Shown here: in pieces, positions 1 to 12,229 of the stretch
How positions within the stretch are numbered: position 1 is the stretch's first letter
How the letters are laid out: each line of letters opens with the position of its first letter
Notes under the pieces: generated by a model
The model's database searches: none
What the model saw: the letters and a program-made list of their open reading frames with translations, nothing else
What the model was told of the DNA's origin: nothing
DNA from: Cryptomeria japonica
Lineage: Eukaryota; Streptophyta; Pinopsida; Cupressales; Cupressaceae
DNA: 64,000 nucleotides
Direction: 5' to 3'
Assembly: GCF_030272615.1 (NCBI RefSeq)
Contig: NC_081405.1
Span: 308,364,014-308,428,013 of the forward strand
Position numbers and translations under genes: made by a program

Positions 1-195
1 GTGAAGCATTTGAAGATTGCAACTTTCTACAGAATCAAAATATGGAAACAAAAATTGATTCAGGTGAAATCAATTTATTTATTTTTACAAGAATTTTATA
101 TCTTGTTATATTTGGTAAAGTTTGGCAAGAGATTTCGAACAATCCTATAAATTTGCAAACTGTGCAAATTCTATATACATTTATTTTCAATTTAC

Positions 196-1213
196 AATGC
201 AGTCTATTGTTTCATTGATTGGGGAAATATTAACTGGAAAAGATACTTGGTTGTAATGTCATAGAAAAGTAGAAAATACATTAATTTTTAATGATTTATG
301 GTATAAAATATGTGATGGAGATACCCAGCCTACAAAACCAACAGATGTTAAAGAAAAATAAATTTGGAATTATAAAAATTCAAAAGCCTTGGCTTTGATA
401 AGAGCTTCAGTTAATGGAGATGTATATTGTCATATACAAGGATGCAAATTTGCTTGGGAAGCCCTTGACAAGTTAAAAAATTTATTTGATTCTCATTCAG
501 AATTAGAATTTATTCAGTGACAATTAAAATTGTTCAATCTTGAATTAAAAAATGGTGATGTTATGAGTTTGGGTTTTGAAATTAGAGTCATAAAACAAGA
601 TGTTAATGCTACTGGTGGGAAAGTTGATATTTATCTCACTGCTTTTATTAAGGCACTCCTTCCAACATATTTTACTTATCTAGAGTCCCTTCAAGCAAGT
701 AACCAATTGGAAACCATTACTTTTGATTTACTGGTTGAAAATTTGGTTGAACGTGAAAAAGATTTTGGAAGAAAAATATATAATACTAACGAAAATGTTT
801 GTTTTTCTCACAAAAAAAAACCTCTAAATAAGAGCTCTTCAAGAGGAGGTTCTAATGATAGAGGCAAAGGTAGAGGTCAATGGAGGAAAAATAATAATCA
901 AAATGATAGGCAACATTTATATTGTAAAAGATGTGGTAAAAAAGGAAGTCATGAAGAACATGAATGCAAGTTGTCATGGGATAAGATAGAAAGTTTTAAA
1001 GAAAATACTTTTAAGAAAAAAGATAAAACAAAAGTTTATAATGATGATAAACATTCAGATGATAAAATTCCAGGAGCATCCCAAATTGCTTGTGATAGTG
1101 ATGGTGATCAATATGTGCTTTCTGTTTCTGACTTTGCATCTAATTCCTCATGGTATGATTGTTGGATCTTAGATACTGGAGCCACACAACATATGACATT
1201 CCAACGTGATTAA
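196..1213 (+). pseudogene. copia gag and start of protease (degenerate)
   Basis: Gag binds element RNA and forms the cytoplasmic particle. The N-terminal gag region reads through about 196-520 but has stops (for example at 518-520); the frame is then open from 530 to 1210. A basic Arg/Gly/Asn-rich stretch (about 830-910) precedes a CCHC-like zinc knuckle at about 930-975, written CX2CX5HX4C, one residue longer than the usual CX2CX4HX4C. At about 1163-1195 the pepsin-like protease signature WILDTGATQHM appears with its catalytic Asp, and a TAA follows at 1211. The frame continues after this stop into the rest of the protease. Confidence 0.9.
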
Positions 1214-2578
1214 TTTGAGGAATTTCATGAAAGTGCATGTGGTCCAATTTATTTAGCTAATAAATCAAGTCTCAAACCTATTGGAAAAGGAACTATTCAA
1301 TTTAAGTTGCCTAATCTTCCAGACTTTGTGCTTCATGATGTATTGTTTATTCCTCAATTGTAACGTAATTTGTTATCACTAGTATTGATTTGACAACAAG
1401 GCTACTCTATTCTGTTAAAAGATGGGCAAGTTGTTGTTAGAAAAAAATTGAATAATCAAGTTGTATTCACTGGGTGTGAGGATGGGAGATTATTAAAACT
1501 AAAAGGTAGTTCTTCTTTTTCTAAATTTTTTGCATATCTTACTGAAGAAGGTAGTCTATCTCCTGTTCTTTTATGGCATGCAAGACTTGGGCATATTGGT
1601 TATGATAACATTCATATCCTGCAAAAGAATGGTGTTGATGGCTTACCTGTTTTGCCTAAAACAATTAAAAAATGTGAAGCATGTATTCTTGCCAAGCAAC
1701 ATAGAAATTCTTTTCCTCACTCCACTTGGAGAGCACAAAGAGAATTGCAGTTTATTCATTCTAATTTATGCGGGCCTTTACCAATTAATTCTGTGGGAGG
1801 ATCTAAGTATTTCATGTTGTTTATTGATGATTATAATCGCATGACTTGGATTTATTTCTTGTAGAAAAAATCAGAAGCTTTTGAAATTTTTAAAAGGTTT
1901 CGTGTTATGATTCAAAAACAAGCTCAATCTCAAATTGGTTCTCTTCGAATAGATAATAGTGGAGAATTTACTTCTCTAGTTTTTGAGGATTATCTACGTC
2001 AAAATGGGATCCAACATCATCTCACTGTTCTAGGTACTCCTCAACAAAATGGTGTTGTTGAACGAATGAATAGAACTATCATGAATATGGTTTGTGCAAT
2101 GTTATATTTTAAAGGAATCAAATTACATTTTTGGGCTGAAGTAGTAAGAACTGCATTTTATCTTCGTAATAGATCTCCATCATTTGCATTACACCAATCT
2201 ATTCCATATGAAGTGTGGTTTGGATATCCTCCTTCTATTCGACATATTCACATTTTTGGTTCCACTTTCTATTCTTTAATTCCCAAGGACAAAAGAAGTA
2301 AGTTGCAGCATCACAGTATTAAGTGTATTTTTCTTGGTTATTCAGAATCTTTCAAAGCATATAGGTTGTATGATGAAGTCAACAAAACTTTCTTTATTAC
2401 ATGTGATGTTGTATTTGTTGAAACCTCGAACATTGCTGAAAATGATGAATGTAAATTCAAACAACTTGATACAATTACAAATTTTTCTCCTTGGATAGAA
2501 AACTCTTGTGAGATTCCACATATAGAATCTATATCTCCAAGTGATCTAATTCATGCTGCTCCATCAATCAATGACTAA
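1214..2578 (+). pseudogene. copia protease end, GAG-pre-integrase and integrase core (degenerate)
   Basis: This is the same frame as gag. The HHCC zinc-binding region is visible: WHARLGHIGYDNIH followed by CEACILAK (about 1573-1695). In the DDE core the first acidic position reads IHSNLCGP instead of the usual D, so a catalytic residue appears lost. The second Asp is in RIDNSGEF (about 1948) and the catalytic Glu in NGVVERMNRT (about 2050). Stops lie at 1361-1363, 1391-1393 and 1862-1864, and a TAA at 2576-2578 ends the stretch. A post-integrase linker follows. Confidence 0.92.
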
Positions 2579-3688
2579 GAAGAAACCCATCATGATGAGC
2601 TTGAACTCTCTAAACCATTAACCACTAATACAACGTCTAGTAATAAAATGGTCGCATCTTTTGTGCATAAAACAGGTACAAGATATGATGAAATAGATAA
2701 AACAGGTACAAGAAGCTCTTACAAAGCAAGGCTCTGAGCTCAAACCAATAGTGCAAATAACTTGGAGACCATTGGTGAATGCAATCTCATAATTGACTCT
2801 AAACCATCATCCTATAATGAAGCCAAAAATATTACAGTATGGAGGAAAGCTATGCAAGATGAGTATGATGCTCTTTTGAAAAATGACACATGGGAGTTGG
2901 TTGATCCTCCACTTGGTTGTAAACCTATTGGCTGCAAGTGGATTTTCAAGAATAAATATAAAGCAAATGGTACACTTGACAAGCACAAAGCCCGACTTGT
3001 TGCCAAAGGTTATGCTTAAAAGGAGGGCATATATTATGATGAAACCTTTGCACCTACAACAAAATGGACCACCATTCATGCTTTGTTGGCCCTTGCAGCT
3101 CAATATGGGTGGAAAATTCACCAAATGGATGTTAAAACAACATTCTTAAATGATGATCTCAAAGAATCAGTTTATATGACTCAACCAGATAGGTATGCAG
3201 TCAATGGAAAAGAACATCAAGTATGCAAGCTTGTCAAATCATTATATGGTTTGAAACAAGCTCCTCGAGCCTGGTATGAAAAACTTACTGAATATCTCTT
3301 AAAGTTGAATTTTCAACATTTTGAATTTGATGATGCCACACTTTTTGTTAAAAAACTTGATAACATTATTGTCTATCTTTTTGTTTATGTGGATGATTTA
3401 TTTATCACTGGTCCTAATGAGAATAATATTCAAAATGTGAAAGAACAACTGAAGCAAGGTTTTGATATGACTGATTTGGGCCATCTTCATTACTATTTGG
3501 ATATTGAGGTAACTCAAACACCTCATTTTATTTTTATCACCCAACAAAAATATATTGGTGAACTTTTGCATAAGTTTGACATGGCTGATTGTAAGCCCCT
3601 TAGTACTCCTATGGAGCAAAATCTTAAGCTCTCTTCAGATGACCCTTCAGCTTTGGTTGATGCAACTATCTACATGAAACTTGTTTGA
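2579..3688 (+). pseudogene. copia reverse transcriptase (degenerate)
   Basis: RVT_2-type RT in the same frame as the domains upstream. Visible motifs are CKWIFKNKYKANG, HKARLVAKGYA, YDETFAPTTKW, the FLND region, SLYGLKQAPRAWY, and the intact active-site box YVDDLFITG at about 3385-3411. A stop at 3017-3019 interrupts the N-terminal third. The frame ends at 3688 after YMKLV. Compared with the usual family wording (LVGSLIYATTTRPDV) about two bases are missing here, which pushes RNase H into another frame. Confidence 0.95.
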
Positions 3689-4326
3689 TTTATGCTACAA
3701 CTACCCATCTGGATGTTTCTTTTTTTGTTGGAGTTCTTTCAAGGTTTATGCAACAACCTAGAGAAACTCATTGGTTAGTTGCCAAACACATTCTTTGCTA
3801 TTTGCAAGGTACTCAACACTATGGGCTCAAATACTCCAAGACAAACCAATTTTCTTTGGTTGGCTATTTCGATTCCGATTATGTAGGTGATTCCACATAT
3901 GGAAAATCTACATCCAGGTATTTAATGTATCTTGGATCTGCTGTCATCTCTTGGAGATCTAAAAAGCAATCTGTTCCAGCCGCCTCTTCTTCTGAAGCTG
4001 AATATATGGCCGCCTTTGAAGCAACTCGGGAAATCTTATGGCTTCGAAGAATTCTTGAAGACTTGCAGACATCAGAGATTTCATCAACTCCTCTCTTCAT
4101 TGACAATCAATTTGCTATCAAAATGGCTAAAAATTCAGTATTTCATGATCGCACCAAGCACATCAATACAAAGACTCATTTGATTTGGCATCATGTGAAA
4201 GATGACAGCATATACCTTAAATATTGCCCCACTCTAGATCAACCAATAGATATTCTTACCAAGGCATTAGGCAGAGAAAAGTTTGATAAGTTTAGAGAAA
4301 TGCTCGGCTTAACCCCTTCATATTAA
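3685..4326 (+). pseudogene. copia RNase H domain, frameshifted
   Basis: Open for 213 codons. It begins IYATTTHLDVSF, the normal continuation of the RT connection region, and carries the RNase H signatures FDSDYVGD (about 3868-3891), SSSEAEYMA (about 3988-4014) and the C-terminal LTKALGREKFDKFREMLGL. A family element would have this fused to RT; here it is one frameshift away. It ends immediately upstream of the polypurine tract and 3' LTR, as expected for copia. Confidence 0.93.
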
Positions 4327-4334
4327 GTGGGGAT

Positions 4335-4600
4335 TGTTAATATCTCATCAGGGGTTTAGTTTTATTTAGATTAATTTTTCATTAGTTTATTTTATTAGGT
4401 TTTTCCATTCCAACAATTTTGTATAACAGTTTACAACTATTTTTGCCTCCTCTTTATATCCACTTGTTTATTTTATTTTGGATAACACAGTTTTTACGGG
4501 AATACAAATTATATTCAGATTGCCATTCTTTCCATTTTTTTTCTATCTGCTAAGAAAGATTCTAGATTGTTATTTTCTGCCTCATATCTGAACAGTGCAG
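4335..4600 (+). repeat. probable 3' LTR of the copia element
   Basis: It starts TGTTAATATC directly after the purine tract at 4324-4334. It contains a TATA-like TTTATATCC near 4450. Its 3' boundary cannot be fixed: a CA lies near 4600, and sequence homologous to the expansin-like promoters starts by about 4650. Confidence 0.6.
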
Positions 4601-4639
4601 AAAACCGAGGATCAGCTTCAAGAAAGCATTTTTTGAAAG

Positions 4640-4960
4640 ATCCTCAAAAATAGGCAGCATAAGCCATAGCTATACAACGTGGTAAGATATTAAATTGAAC
4701 TGGAAAAAACTTGAGTGGTAGTGAGTGGGATGAAATGCATTGAGATTGCTCATAAATATTTATAGACTATAAAAGACCTAGAGTTGTCGGATTTAAGGAA
4801 ATAAAACCGCAGCTCTTATGTGCATTACACATTTTGCTCTTATTTCTTGAAATTTTGTTGACCAAATTAGTGGAGGGTTGGCAAATCTTGAAATTTTGAA
4901 AAAAGCAAATAGGATGCATACGTAGAATTCAACTTATTAGTGCTTCCAAGTTCCAATGAT
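4640..4960 (-). pseudogene. expansin-like B relic (EXLB-1): promoter and first codons only
   Basis: This stretch is clearly homologous to the upstream region of the EXLB pseudogene (30541-30950), including the TATAAATA box (4757-4764, minus strand), a block reading GTCGGATTTAAGGAAATAAA and the segment GGATGCATACGT. The ATG lies at 4665-4667, 97 bases from the TATA box, the same spacing as in EXLB-2. The reading frame gives MAYAAYF and then a stop, so homology is lost after a few codons. No exon 2-5 sequence is visible nearby. The copia element to its left lies at the breakpoint and may have caused the loss (inference). Confidence 0.8.
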
Positions 4961-4964
4961 GATG

Positions 4965-6545
4965 AACTAGTGGCTAGGTGTACCATTTGCTCTACACTTT
5001 TGAGTGCATTGACTAAGGTTTCTACAAATATCTCGAGGCATTTGAAAACGTTACTATTTTACTCGTTAAAAATTGATTTTCTACCCTTAATTTACATTTT
5101 ATCATTTTAAAGGCACTAGCCATTTTAAATGGCCTATTTCATTTTTTGTGTATTTTATATAATATTAAATGCTATTCAAATCAATAGATGGTTTTCATAA
5201 GCTTTAATGATGAGAGAGTTTTCTATAAAGTCAAAAGTCATTTCTTTCTCTTGTTTATATGTTTTTATATTTTTACTTTCTTTTGTTATAATCATAATTT
5301 CTTTATATTTTTTTTAATGTTTAATATTTCTTTTTCTTTTAAAATTGTATCTTATTTTCTATTGTTTTGTTTGAAGATTTTTTTATTCTTTATATATATA
5401 TTGAAAATCTCTTATGGATTTTTTTTAATTTTTTAAATTTGGCCTATTATTCTTGAACATGTGAAGGTATTACAATTGTTGAGATTGAGATAAATACGGT
5501 AGATTTAATATCTTTTACTAATAAAATTTGATAAAAGTGATTTCATTGATTTTCATAATAATAATATAGAATTACTTTAAAAAAATATATTGGTTTCTTA
5601 GGAGAATACAAAGGCTGGCAAAGGTGTCAGTTTCATTGTCTAGAATGAGGTCGCTTCAAGCTCAAGTACAAAGAAATGGTCACTAGGGTAAGAAGTTTTC
5701 TACATTGAACTTGGTTCTCATAAAAAGTATCGTTGGTGTTCTAAACCAAGAATACAATAGGTAGAAAGTTGTTTGGATTTTTTTTTGTCAATCATGAAGC
5801 TCTTCTTATAAGAAAGTATCAAATAATTGAGTTAAAATTTCATCTAGGAAAAAAAGTTTTAATTGTGTGGTACTTTCTATAGAATGTTATGGAAAGGTAT
5901 GTTCTTTGTTTTTGTTTTTTTAAATAAAAATATGTAAAAATAAACTCTTGGTAAAGCTTTTGGAGATGGAAATTTTTTACATCTTTAAATTAGGGTGCAA
6001 TTGGTAATCCTAAATAATTTGTCAAAAATTCTTTGAAGTGACAAGAAGCCTACAATTTTCTTCATGATTTATGGTTTGTATACAACATATAAAAAAACCT
6101 CTTACATACATGATAAAAATGGAACGTGGAAGGTCTTCCTTACCATATCCGAATTTGAGGGCTTTAATATCTTAAGCATAATACTAGGTTTCCAAAATTT
6201 ATATTTGTTCTATTGTATGCAATTGTTTATAATTGTGATGTCATTGTCTTGTGAGGTCTAAACACTTAATTTTGTAGAAAATTGTTGCTTCTCATTGTTA
6301 CAAGTTTGTTAAATTGCATGGTAGCACCTAATTTAATTGGCTAGAGTTTTGTTATTTGCAATCAAATTATTTAAATTGATTTGAGTATTGGTAATCATTT
6401 TTTTTGATCTCTTTTAATTTTTTTTTCCAAATTTTTAAAAGGATAGAACTCTCTTGCCACTAAAATAAAAGACATCCCTTGATTTTATGGGGGTGATTAT
6501 AAAAAGGTTTAGTCTAGTTCTAATAGTCTATTTAAAATCTCGACC
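4965..6545. other. AT-rich stretch without recognised gene
   Basis: Very T-rich between about 5230 and 5440; the open frame there is low-complexity Phe/Ile/Leu and I do not believe it is coding. No splice-framed exon, LTR pair or RNA gene is visible. Confidence 0.5.
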
Positions 6546-6546
6546 A

Positions 6547-8269
6547 AATTTGCTAATAGAATGGAAAGTGTATAGAAGGACTTCCTTTGGTCAGATTCTG
6601 AATCCAAGAGTAGGCTTCATTTGGTCGCATGGGATCAGGTTTTTTTGCCTAGAAATAGGGGAGGCTTGGATATTAGACATCTGAGATACTTTAATAGGGC
6701 ATTAATGGCTAAGCAACTATGGAGATGTTTAAAAGAGAACAATGATTGGATTGATATTTTCAAGGACAAATAAAAAATTCATGGTTTCCAAAGAATGCTA
6801 GAAAGTTATTCCCTCCTAACTTATGTCTCTAATCTTTGGAATAACTTCTTCAGATCATCTTCCATTATTTCTCAGGGAAGTCGATGGATTCTAGGAAATG
6901 GTAGAAATATAAGGTTTTGGGATGATTGGTGGATAGGAGAGGGACCTTTGTCTAATTCAGTGTGAGCTTCACAATTCAAAGAGAAATGCATTAATCTGAT
7001 TGGAACTTGGGTTGCAGATTATATCAGTAATGGAGTTTGGGTGGACCTCAGAACCTTGGATGCTTCTCTGTCTCCTTTGTTTGCTTGGTTGAGCCTGATA
7101 ATCATTCCATCCTCTTTGGTGGAAGATGTGGTTATTTGGAATGGCTCTACTTCGGGGCAATTTTTGGTGGCAGATGCTTTTAACTCACCAGTTCTTTTTC
7201 TCCTCCCCCCTTTTGGGTTGGAGGTTGGAATAAACTCTTAATTCCTAAAGTTAATATCTTCTTCTCGTTATTCATGCAAAATAAGATCTAACGTGAGATC
7301 CCCATCACTAATAGATGTTTTTTATGTAAAGAAGAAGCCAAAAATGTTGACCATCTTCTCTTACATTGCTCCTATGCTAGGGACGTTTGGGCCTTCTTTT
7401 TCAACCTGTGGAATTTTAATTGGGTCCCCCCTAATTCTATCTGCCCTTATGACAACCATGTGATTGGCATTCTATGGAACTTATCCCTACCTCATATTGC
7501 TTCGAGTTTGTGGAAGGAAAGAAATAATAGGGTCTTCAAAGATATGGAGTACACTACTCTTGTGGTGGCTATCAGAATACAAAATGCTATTAAGGAAAAT
7601 TTTCTTAATTACTGTCTTGGTAAAAAGGATGATCCTCCTCTTGTGTCTAGCCAGGAGGAATGGGATACTATCATGCACTGGCAGATATGTTGGAATATAT
7701 CTATCCCTATTTATAAAATAAAACATACTAGAGAGAATGTTTCTTGGAATCTGCCCCTTTCGGGGTGGATCAAAATTAATATCGATGGAGCGGCCAAAGG
7801 ACATCTCAGACCAGTTAGCTGTGGGGGAGTGATGAGGAACTATTTGGGTTTACTAGTCTCTACCATGACCCTCCCTTTGAGCACCCAGACTAACCATTTT
7901 GTAGAGGCCAATGCCGCCTACATAGGACTATACATGGCGAGCAAGGAGGGGTTCAAATAGGTCTGGCTGGAAAGTGAGTCGCTTAACATTGTCAAATGCA
8001 TTAAGGGATGTATAGTGCCTAGCTGGACAATTTAAAACCTAATCAAGGATTTCCTTGGAATGATAGCTAGTTTGGAGGATTTCAAGATCTCGCACGATTT
8101 TCGGGAAGGAAATAAACCAGCAGATCATTTGGCCAAATTGGCTATGGGTAATGTGGTGGTTAAATGGTGGAGAGGAGAGGAAACTTTCTTGAAAACCTTG
8201 TGTGACCTAGAAAAAAATGATTCCAAGATCTTTGGCCTTTTCAATGAAATTTATGAGGAAAGATTATGA
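6547..8269 (+). pseudogene. LINE-1: L1-type ORF2 C-terminus (RT tail, zf-RVT, RNase H)
   Basis: This is a 5'-truncated plant L1-like ORF2. Reading across frames gives the region after the RT palm (LHLVAWDQVFLPRNRGGLDI, about 6615-6675), then ILGNGRNIRFWDDWW (about 6890). The zinc-binding RT-associated segment has CFLCKEEAKNVDHLLLHC at about 7317-7370. WKERNNRVFKDM (about 7513) leads into a plant LINE-type RNase H domain: WIKINIDGAAKG (about 7767), WLESESLNIVKC (about 7965) and GNKPADHLAKLAMG (about 8108). There are at least two frameshifts and several stops, so it is dead. It is followed by a third ORF and a LINE tail. Confidence 0.9.
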
Positions 8270-8402
8270 TGGGATGGAAGCCGTTGGGGTGGTATTTTGA
8301 ATTATTACCACTTTGACAAGTTTTAGAACTTTCAATTTGCCATGTTTCTAGTTTTCTATCCTCGTGGTTTTTTTGGAGTCTCTGATTTGCTCGAGCTACA
8401 GA

Positions 8403-9715
8403 ATGGGAGGTGAAAAGAATAAGTTTGAACACACAACCTATGATAAGTGGCAGAAGAATATGAGGTTTGGGAGGAAATTTATGATAGTGGGATGGTGCCT
8501 TTTTTGGAGAGACGACATGGTCATTTTTCCATTGTTATAGAAGGATTTATTAAAGGTTGGAATAAGGGTGTGCTGACTGCCTTTGGTGAGGAGTTTCAAG
8601 TCGATGAGAACCTAGTTGCCACTGTTACTGGTCTGGATATGAAAGGCAGAAAATTCTATAGAGACAGGAAGTTGGTTGAGGAGGCTATTATTGCCTTTTA
8701 TGATAAGGAAAAGGAAAGACAAAGGGTTACAAAAATGGTGGACGGTGGCTATAACAGGAAAGAGTTGATTTCCCTCTTGGCTGATATGACAAAATTCATC
8801 ATGAACTACATCACCCTGGATGGTAGATATGCTAGTTTTTTCTCACATCATTTTACTATCTTAAACCATTTTAGTCATGGTAGATTTATTTCCATTCCCT
8901 TTTATTTGGTTTCATCCTTGAGAATAATTTAGTTAAACATTTTGAAAACCAGGATAACCCTATGATTCATGAAGGGCTTATCTTGTTGATTATGGAATAT
9001 GCCCAAGATGATGAAGTGAAATCCTCCCCCAAGGATAAAACCCACATTTCCTCCTCTAACCTTGATGTGTAGTTGGTTTCTGATACAGAGATGGATGAGG
9101 ATGATAGTGGTATTGCCATTGATTGGCATGATGTCAAGGATATGGAGGACCATTAGTATAGACCAAAGAAAGAAGGGGAGGTTATGGTGAGCTTGGGAAC
9201 TAATAGTAGCAGGAAAATCAATCCTCCAAGGTGGGTGGCTAGTAAGTTCAAATCTAGCAACAGGAAAATGAAAGACTTGGAGCCACCCATCAAAAAGAAA
9301 ATGAAACTAACCAAATCTAGTGGGTCCAAAGTCCTAGACCACGAGATTAGGTTGGACATCCCTATCAAGCTGAATGATGAGAAATAGGGGTTTGCGAATA
9401 AGGAAAATAAAGGTGAGATAAAGCAGGAGAGGGTGATGGGAAATCTGCTATTGGAAGCTATTAGAAGTCGGGCGAACTGCTGGAAGTGGGTGGAGAAGGA
9501 AATTGGATCCCTAAAAGATGGGATTAAAGGAATTGTTGACATTTTCACAGAATCCCTTGGGCCCAATAAAAATGAGAAGATCATGAGTATGATCCGAAAA
9601 ATTTCTCAGGATGTGGAAACTATGAAGGTTGACTAAGAGTGCAGAATTGAGAAGCTGGAAGAGGATGTGAGTGAGATCAAGGAAACCCTGAACAATCTAG
9701 TGTAAATTAGTAGGA
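8403..9715 (+). pseudogene. LINE-1 third ORF: VTGL module, charged middle, coiled coil
   Basis: This ORF lies about 130 bases downstream of RNase H. The start ATG at 8403 is chosen because the second copy (33932) starts the same way, MGGE followed by basic residues. After an early frameshift the frame opens at 8447-8928. The central module has VTGLDMKGRKFYRDRK (about 8630-8680) and ITLDGRYASFF (about 8810-8840). The frame shifts again at about 8929 and continues to 9710 with a few stops, through an acidic stretch (EMDEDDSG), a Lys-rich stretch and a C-terminal heptad-like helix (IEKLEEDVSEIKETLNNL, about 9645-9700). I do not recognise the family. RNA or protein binding via the coiled coil is only a guess. 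Confidence 0.65.
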
Positions 9716-10125
9716 AGGTGATGAAAAATAGTGTAACTGATGGTTTGAAAAAAATAATTCCATGATGACTGATTATAGAACTAGGACCATCGCTAGTGAC
9801 CTTCCCTTGGGGGAAAAGCAAAAAAAGATTGCATCGGAGGGTGGACAGAGTGCCGCTAGTGGAAAGACTAGCTCGAGTCCTTGTACTAGAACCAGGAGCC
9901 CAAACCAGGACTAGGGAACCTCTAGATTCATCATGGAGGATTTGGAGAAAATTAATAAGAGAATTATTCAAAAAAATTCTGAATTGATGCACTCTCTTAG
10001 TTGAGTGCTTTTCCTTTTTTTTTGGTTCATCCTTTTTTTTTTTTGGCTTTCGGTCTCTGAGGGGTTTGTCCCCTATTTTGCTTAGTTTTTTCAGTCTGGT
10101 TGGCTGCTGGCCTTGGTCTGTAATA

Positions 10126-10190
10126 CTTTGGGTTTCAAGTCTTTGTAAAACCTATTTATCTTTATCAAAAACATTGGAGGTTTTAAAATT
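10126..10190 (+). repeat. LINE-1 3' tail with conserved motif
   Basis: GGGTTTCAAGTCTTTGTAAA and CCTATTTATC match the 3' end motif at 35584-35625. This marks the probable 3' end of LINE-1. There is no long poly(A) run. Confidence 0.6.
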
Positions 10191-12229
10191 ATATAGAAGG
10201 AAAATAGAAAATATTGTGGGATTAATCTAAGAAAATAAAGAGTTTGCTTTATTCTTCACTTGGTTGTAAAAATGATAACAATGGAATTTGGTTCCGTCGG
10301 TGTAAATTGAAAAAAAGAAATAAGAGGGGTTCATCCATGTTTAATATTTTTTCTACCTAATAAACCATTATTTTTATGTTCCTTTAATTCAAGATAATAA
10401 TGTTGCCAAATTCAATCCCACTCTTTTTGACAATCATTAATTAATATAGAGTATTTTTTTCTCTATCTTGTGCTCTTGTTACCACTATTGGTTTTAAAGG
10501 TGTCTATAAGCTTAATATTTCCCATAGAGATTCCTCTTAGTAACAATACATCATTCCTCTTCTGGGTTCATAATATTTCAAAAAAATTCTTTTAAATCTG
10601 AATATTTAGAGGTTGAACAATGTTATGAAGACCTCTATCAACTTTATAGTGTTATTTGGAAAGAATAAATATAAACATATGTCTCTTAGGGTTAACAACA
10701 TTTAATAAAATTTGATCATAATTGGGTTGTCCCTATAAGGTAATCCTTCTAGTGTTTTTCTCCATGTATAGATGTGGGATATTATATTTTTTCACTATGG
10801 TATTATCATTTGTAGAAGGAAAGAGGTTAAATTTAGTTCATGTCTTATCTGAATAAATTTAGGTAAAAGCAATTCCAAATATATCTTTAGGAATCTATAA
10901 TGTTAATAGAAATGAAATATTATTTTTATAATTGATTTTCATGGTGTTCTTGTGGTATAAGGTTCTGAAATTCGGTGAAAATTTTAAAACATCTATCATT
11001 TCATGCTCTTTATTGGTAAAAGTAGTTTTATTATTTCTAATGCTTGATATACAATCTCTTCGATTATTCAGTATAAGTTTGATATATGTGAAGATACCTA
11101 TTTGGATGCTCTAAAATTCTTGTATTAAATGAAAAGTGCTATCTCTTGCTTGAATATTATTAAATATCTTTATTCTTTTGGATTTCTATTTCAATTTATA
11201 GATATTTTTTTTATTAGAATGGTGAAAACCTTTTCTATATTTGTAAGGGGGTTTCTATGGTCTCCTTTAATAGAGACATTAACAAAATGTTTGTAAATTT
11301 TATTCTAAATAATTTTACTCATTCTAATTAAGCAACTTGAGGCCTATTACCCTTATTAATGTATCATTAAATATTTATAAAAATTATTCTATCAAGAGTT
11401 TTTGAAAAACGTATTCAAGATAGTTTCCCATTTCTAAATGAGATTTTTGAAGGGTAGGTATAGTTTGGGTTGTTAGCAAAGATTGTTATTATTTGTCATT
11501 TAGTGTGAGTAGTGGTTAAACTCTTCTTGAATTTTAGTAACTTTTGTTATTTTTAGTTTCTCTTTGTATAAATCCTTACCTAGTTCATTGAGTAAGACAT
11601 TAATGAACAAAGCATTTTATTTCTCATTTTATATCAAATAAATTTAGATTTCTATAGAAGTGTGAATATTTTTAATTTTGTGAGGTCGTGAGAAGGAAAA
11701 AGCATCATGACATTGGGTTTGTAGAGAAGTAAGAAACAATTAGTGCTTGGGAACCCTTGCATAGGGCTATGTGGATGGGGAATCCCTACTATCCTTGACA
11801 TGGAGGCTATGGGTTGAGTAAAGCATAAATGGATTCTTGGAGCATAACATAGGATCTTTCAAATGCCATCAAGGAAGATATCAACCATATTTTTACCTTG
11901 GTTCTCATCCCATGAACTTCATGTATCAAAACTAGAAATTTTCAAGGGCCCAGTCTAGCTAGTTGTTGTTTTTGGTTAAGGATTGATGTTGCTGTTGGCA
12001 GCTTGAAGATTTTATTATAGGTTAAGAGAGCCTAGAAAAACCATTCACTACTAGTTTTGGGGGCCAGTTCAAAAACCCATGAAGAAGGTTACAGGAGCCT
12101 TTCAAAACTCCATGTGTCCAGATTGTAATTGTATGTCTATCTATTGTAATCTGGTGTCTTTGAAGGTGATGGGTGTCTACAATCACCCATGGTATCAGTT
12201 GAAGGTTAAGGGAGCCTTGGTAAAACCCT
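10191..12229. other. AT-rich stretch without recognised gene
   Basis: No ORF over about 60 codons resembles a known protein. Many stops in all frames. I see no LTR pair. Short GC-richer text near 11700-12200 has no clear identity. Confidence 0.45.

Larger units (their letters stand above)
1..4600 (+). mobile_element. Ty1/copia LTR retrotransposon, 3' part, decayed
   Basis: Domain order gag, protease, integrase, RT, RNase H identifies Ty1/copia (Pseudoviridae-type) rather than gypsy, where integrase comes last. The 5' LTR is not in the window, so the element starts upstream of base 1. The polyprotein reads in one frame from about 196 to 3688, with roughly nine in-frame stops, then shifts frame for RNase H, ending at 4326. 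A purine-rich tract (AAGTGGGGAT) ends just before a TGTTAATATC sequence at 4335, the likely start of the 3' LTR. Its far end is not resolved because no second LTR is available for comparison. The copy is inactive. Confidence 0.93.

Noticed and set aside
5188-5436. 82-codon Phe/Ile-rich ORF resembling a membrane protein
   Set aside because: T-rich low complexity gives such frames by chance.
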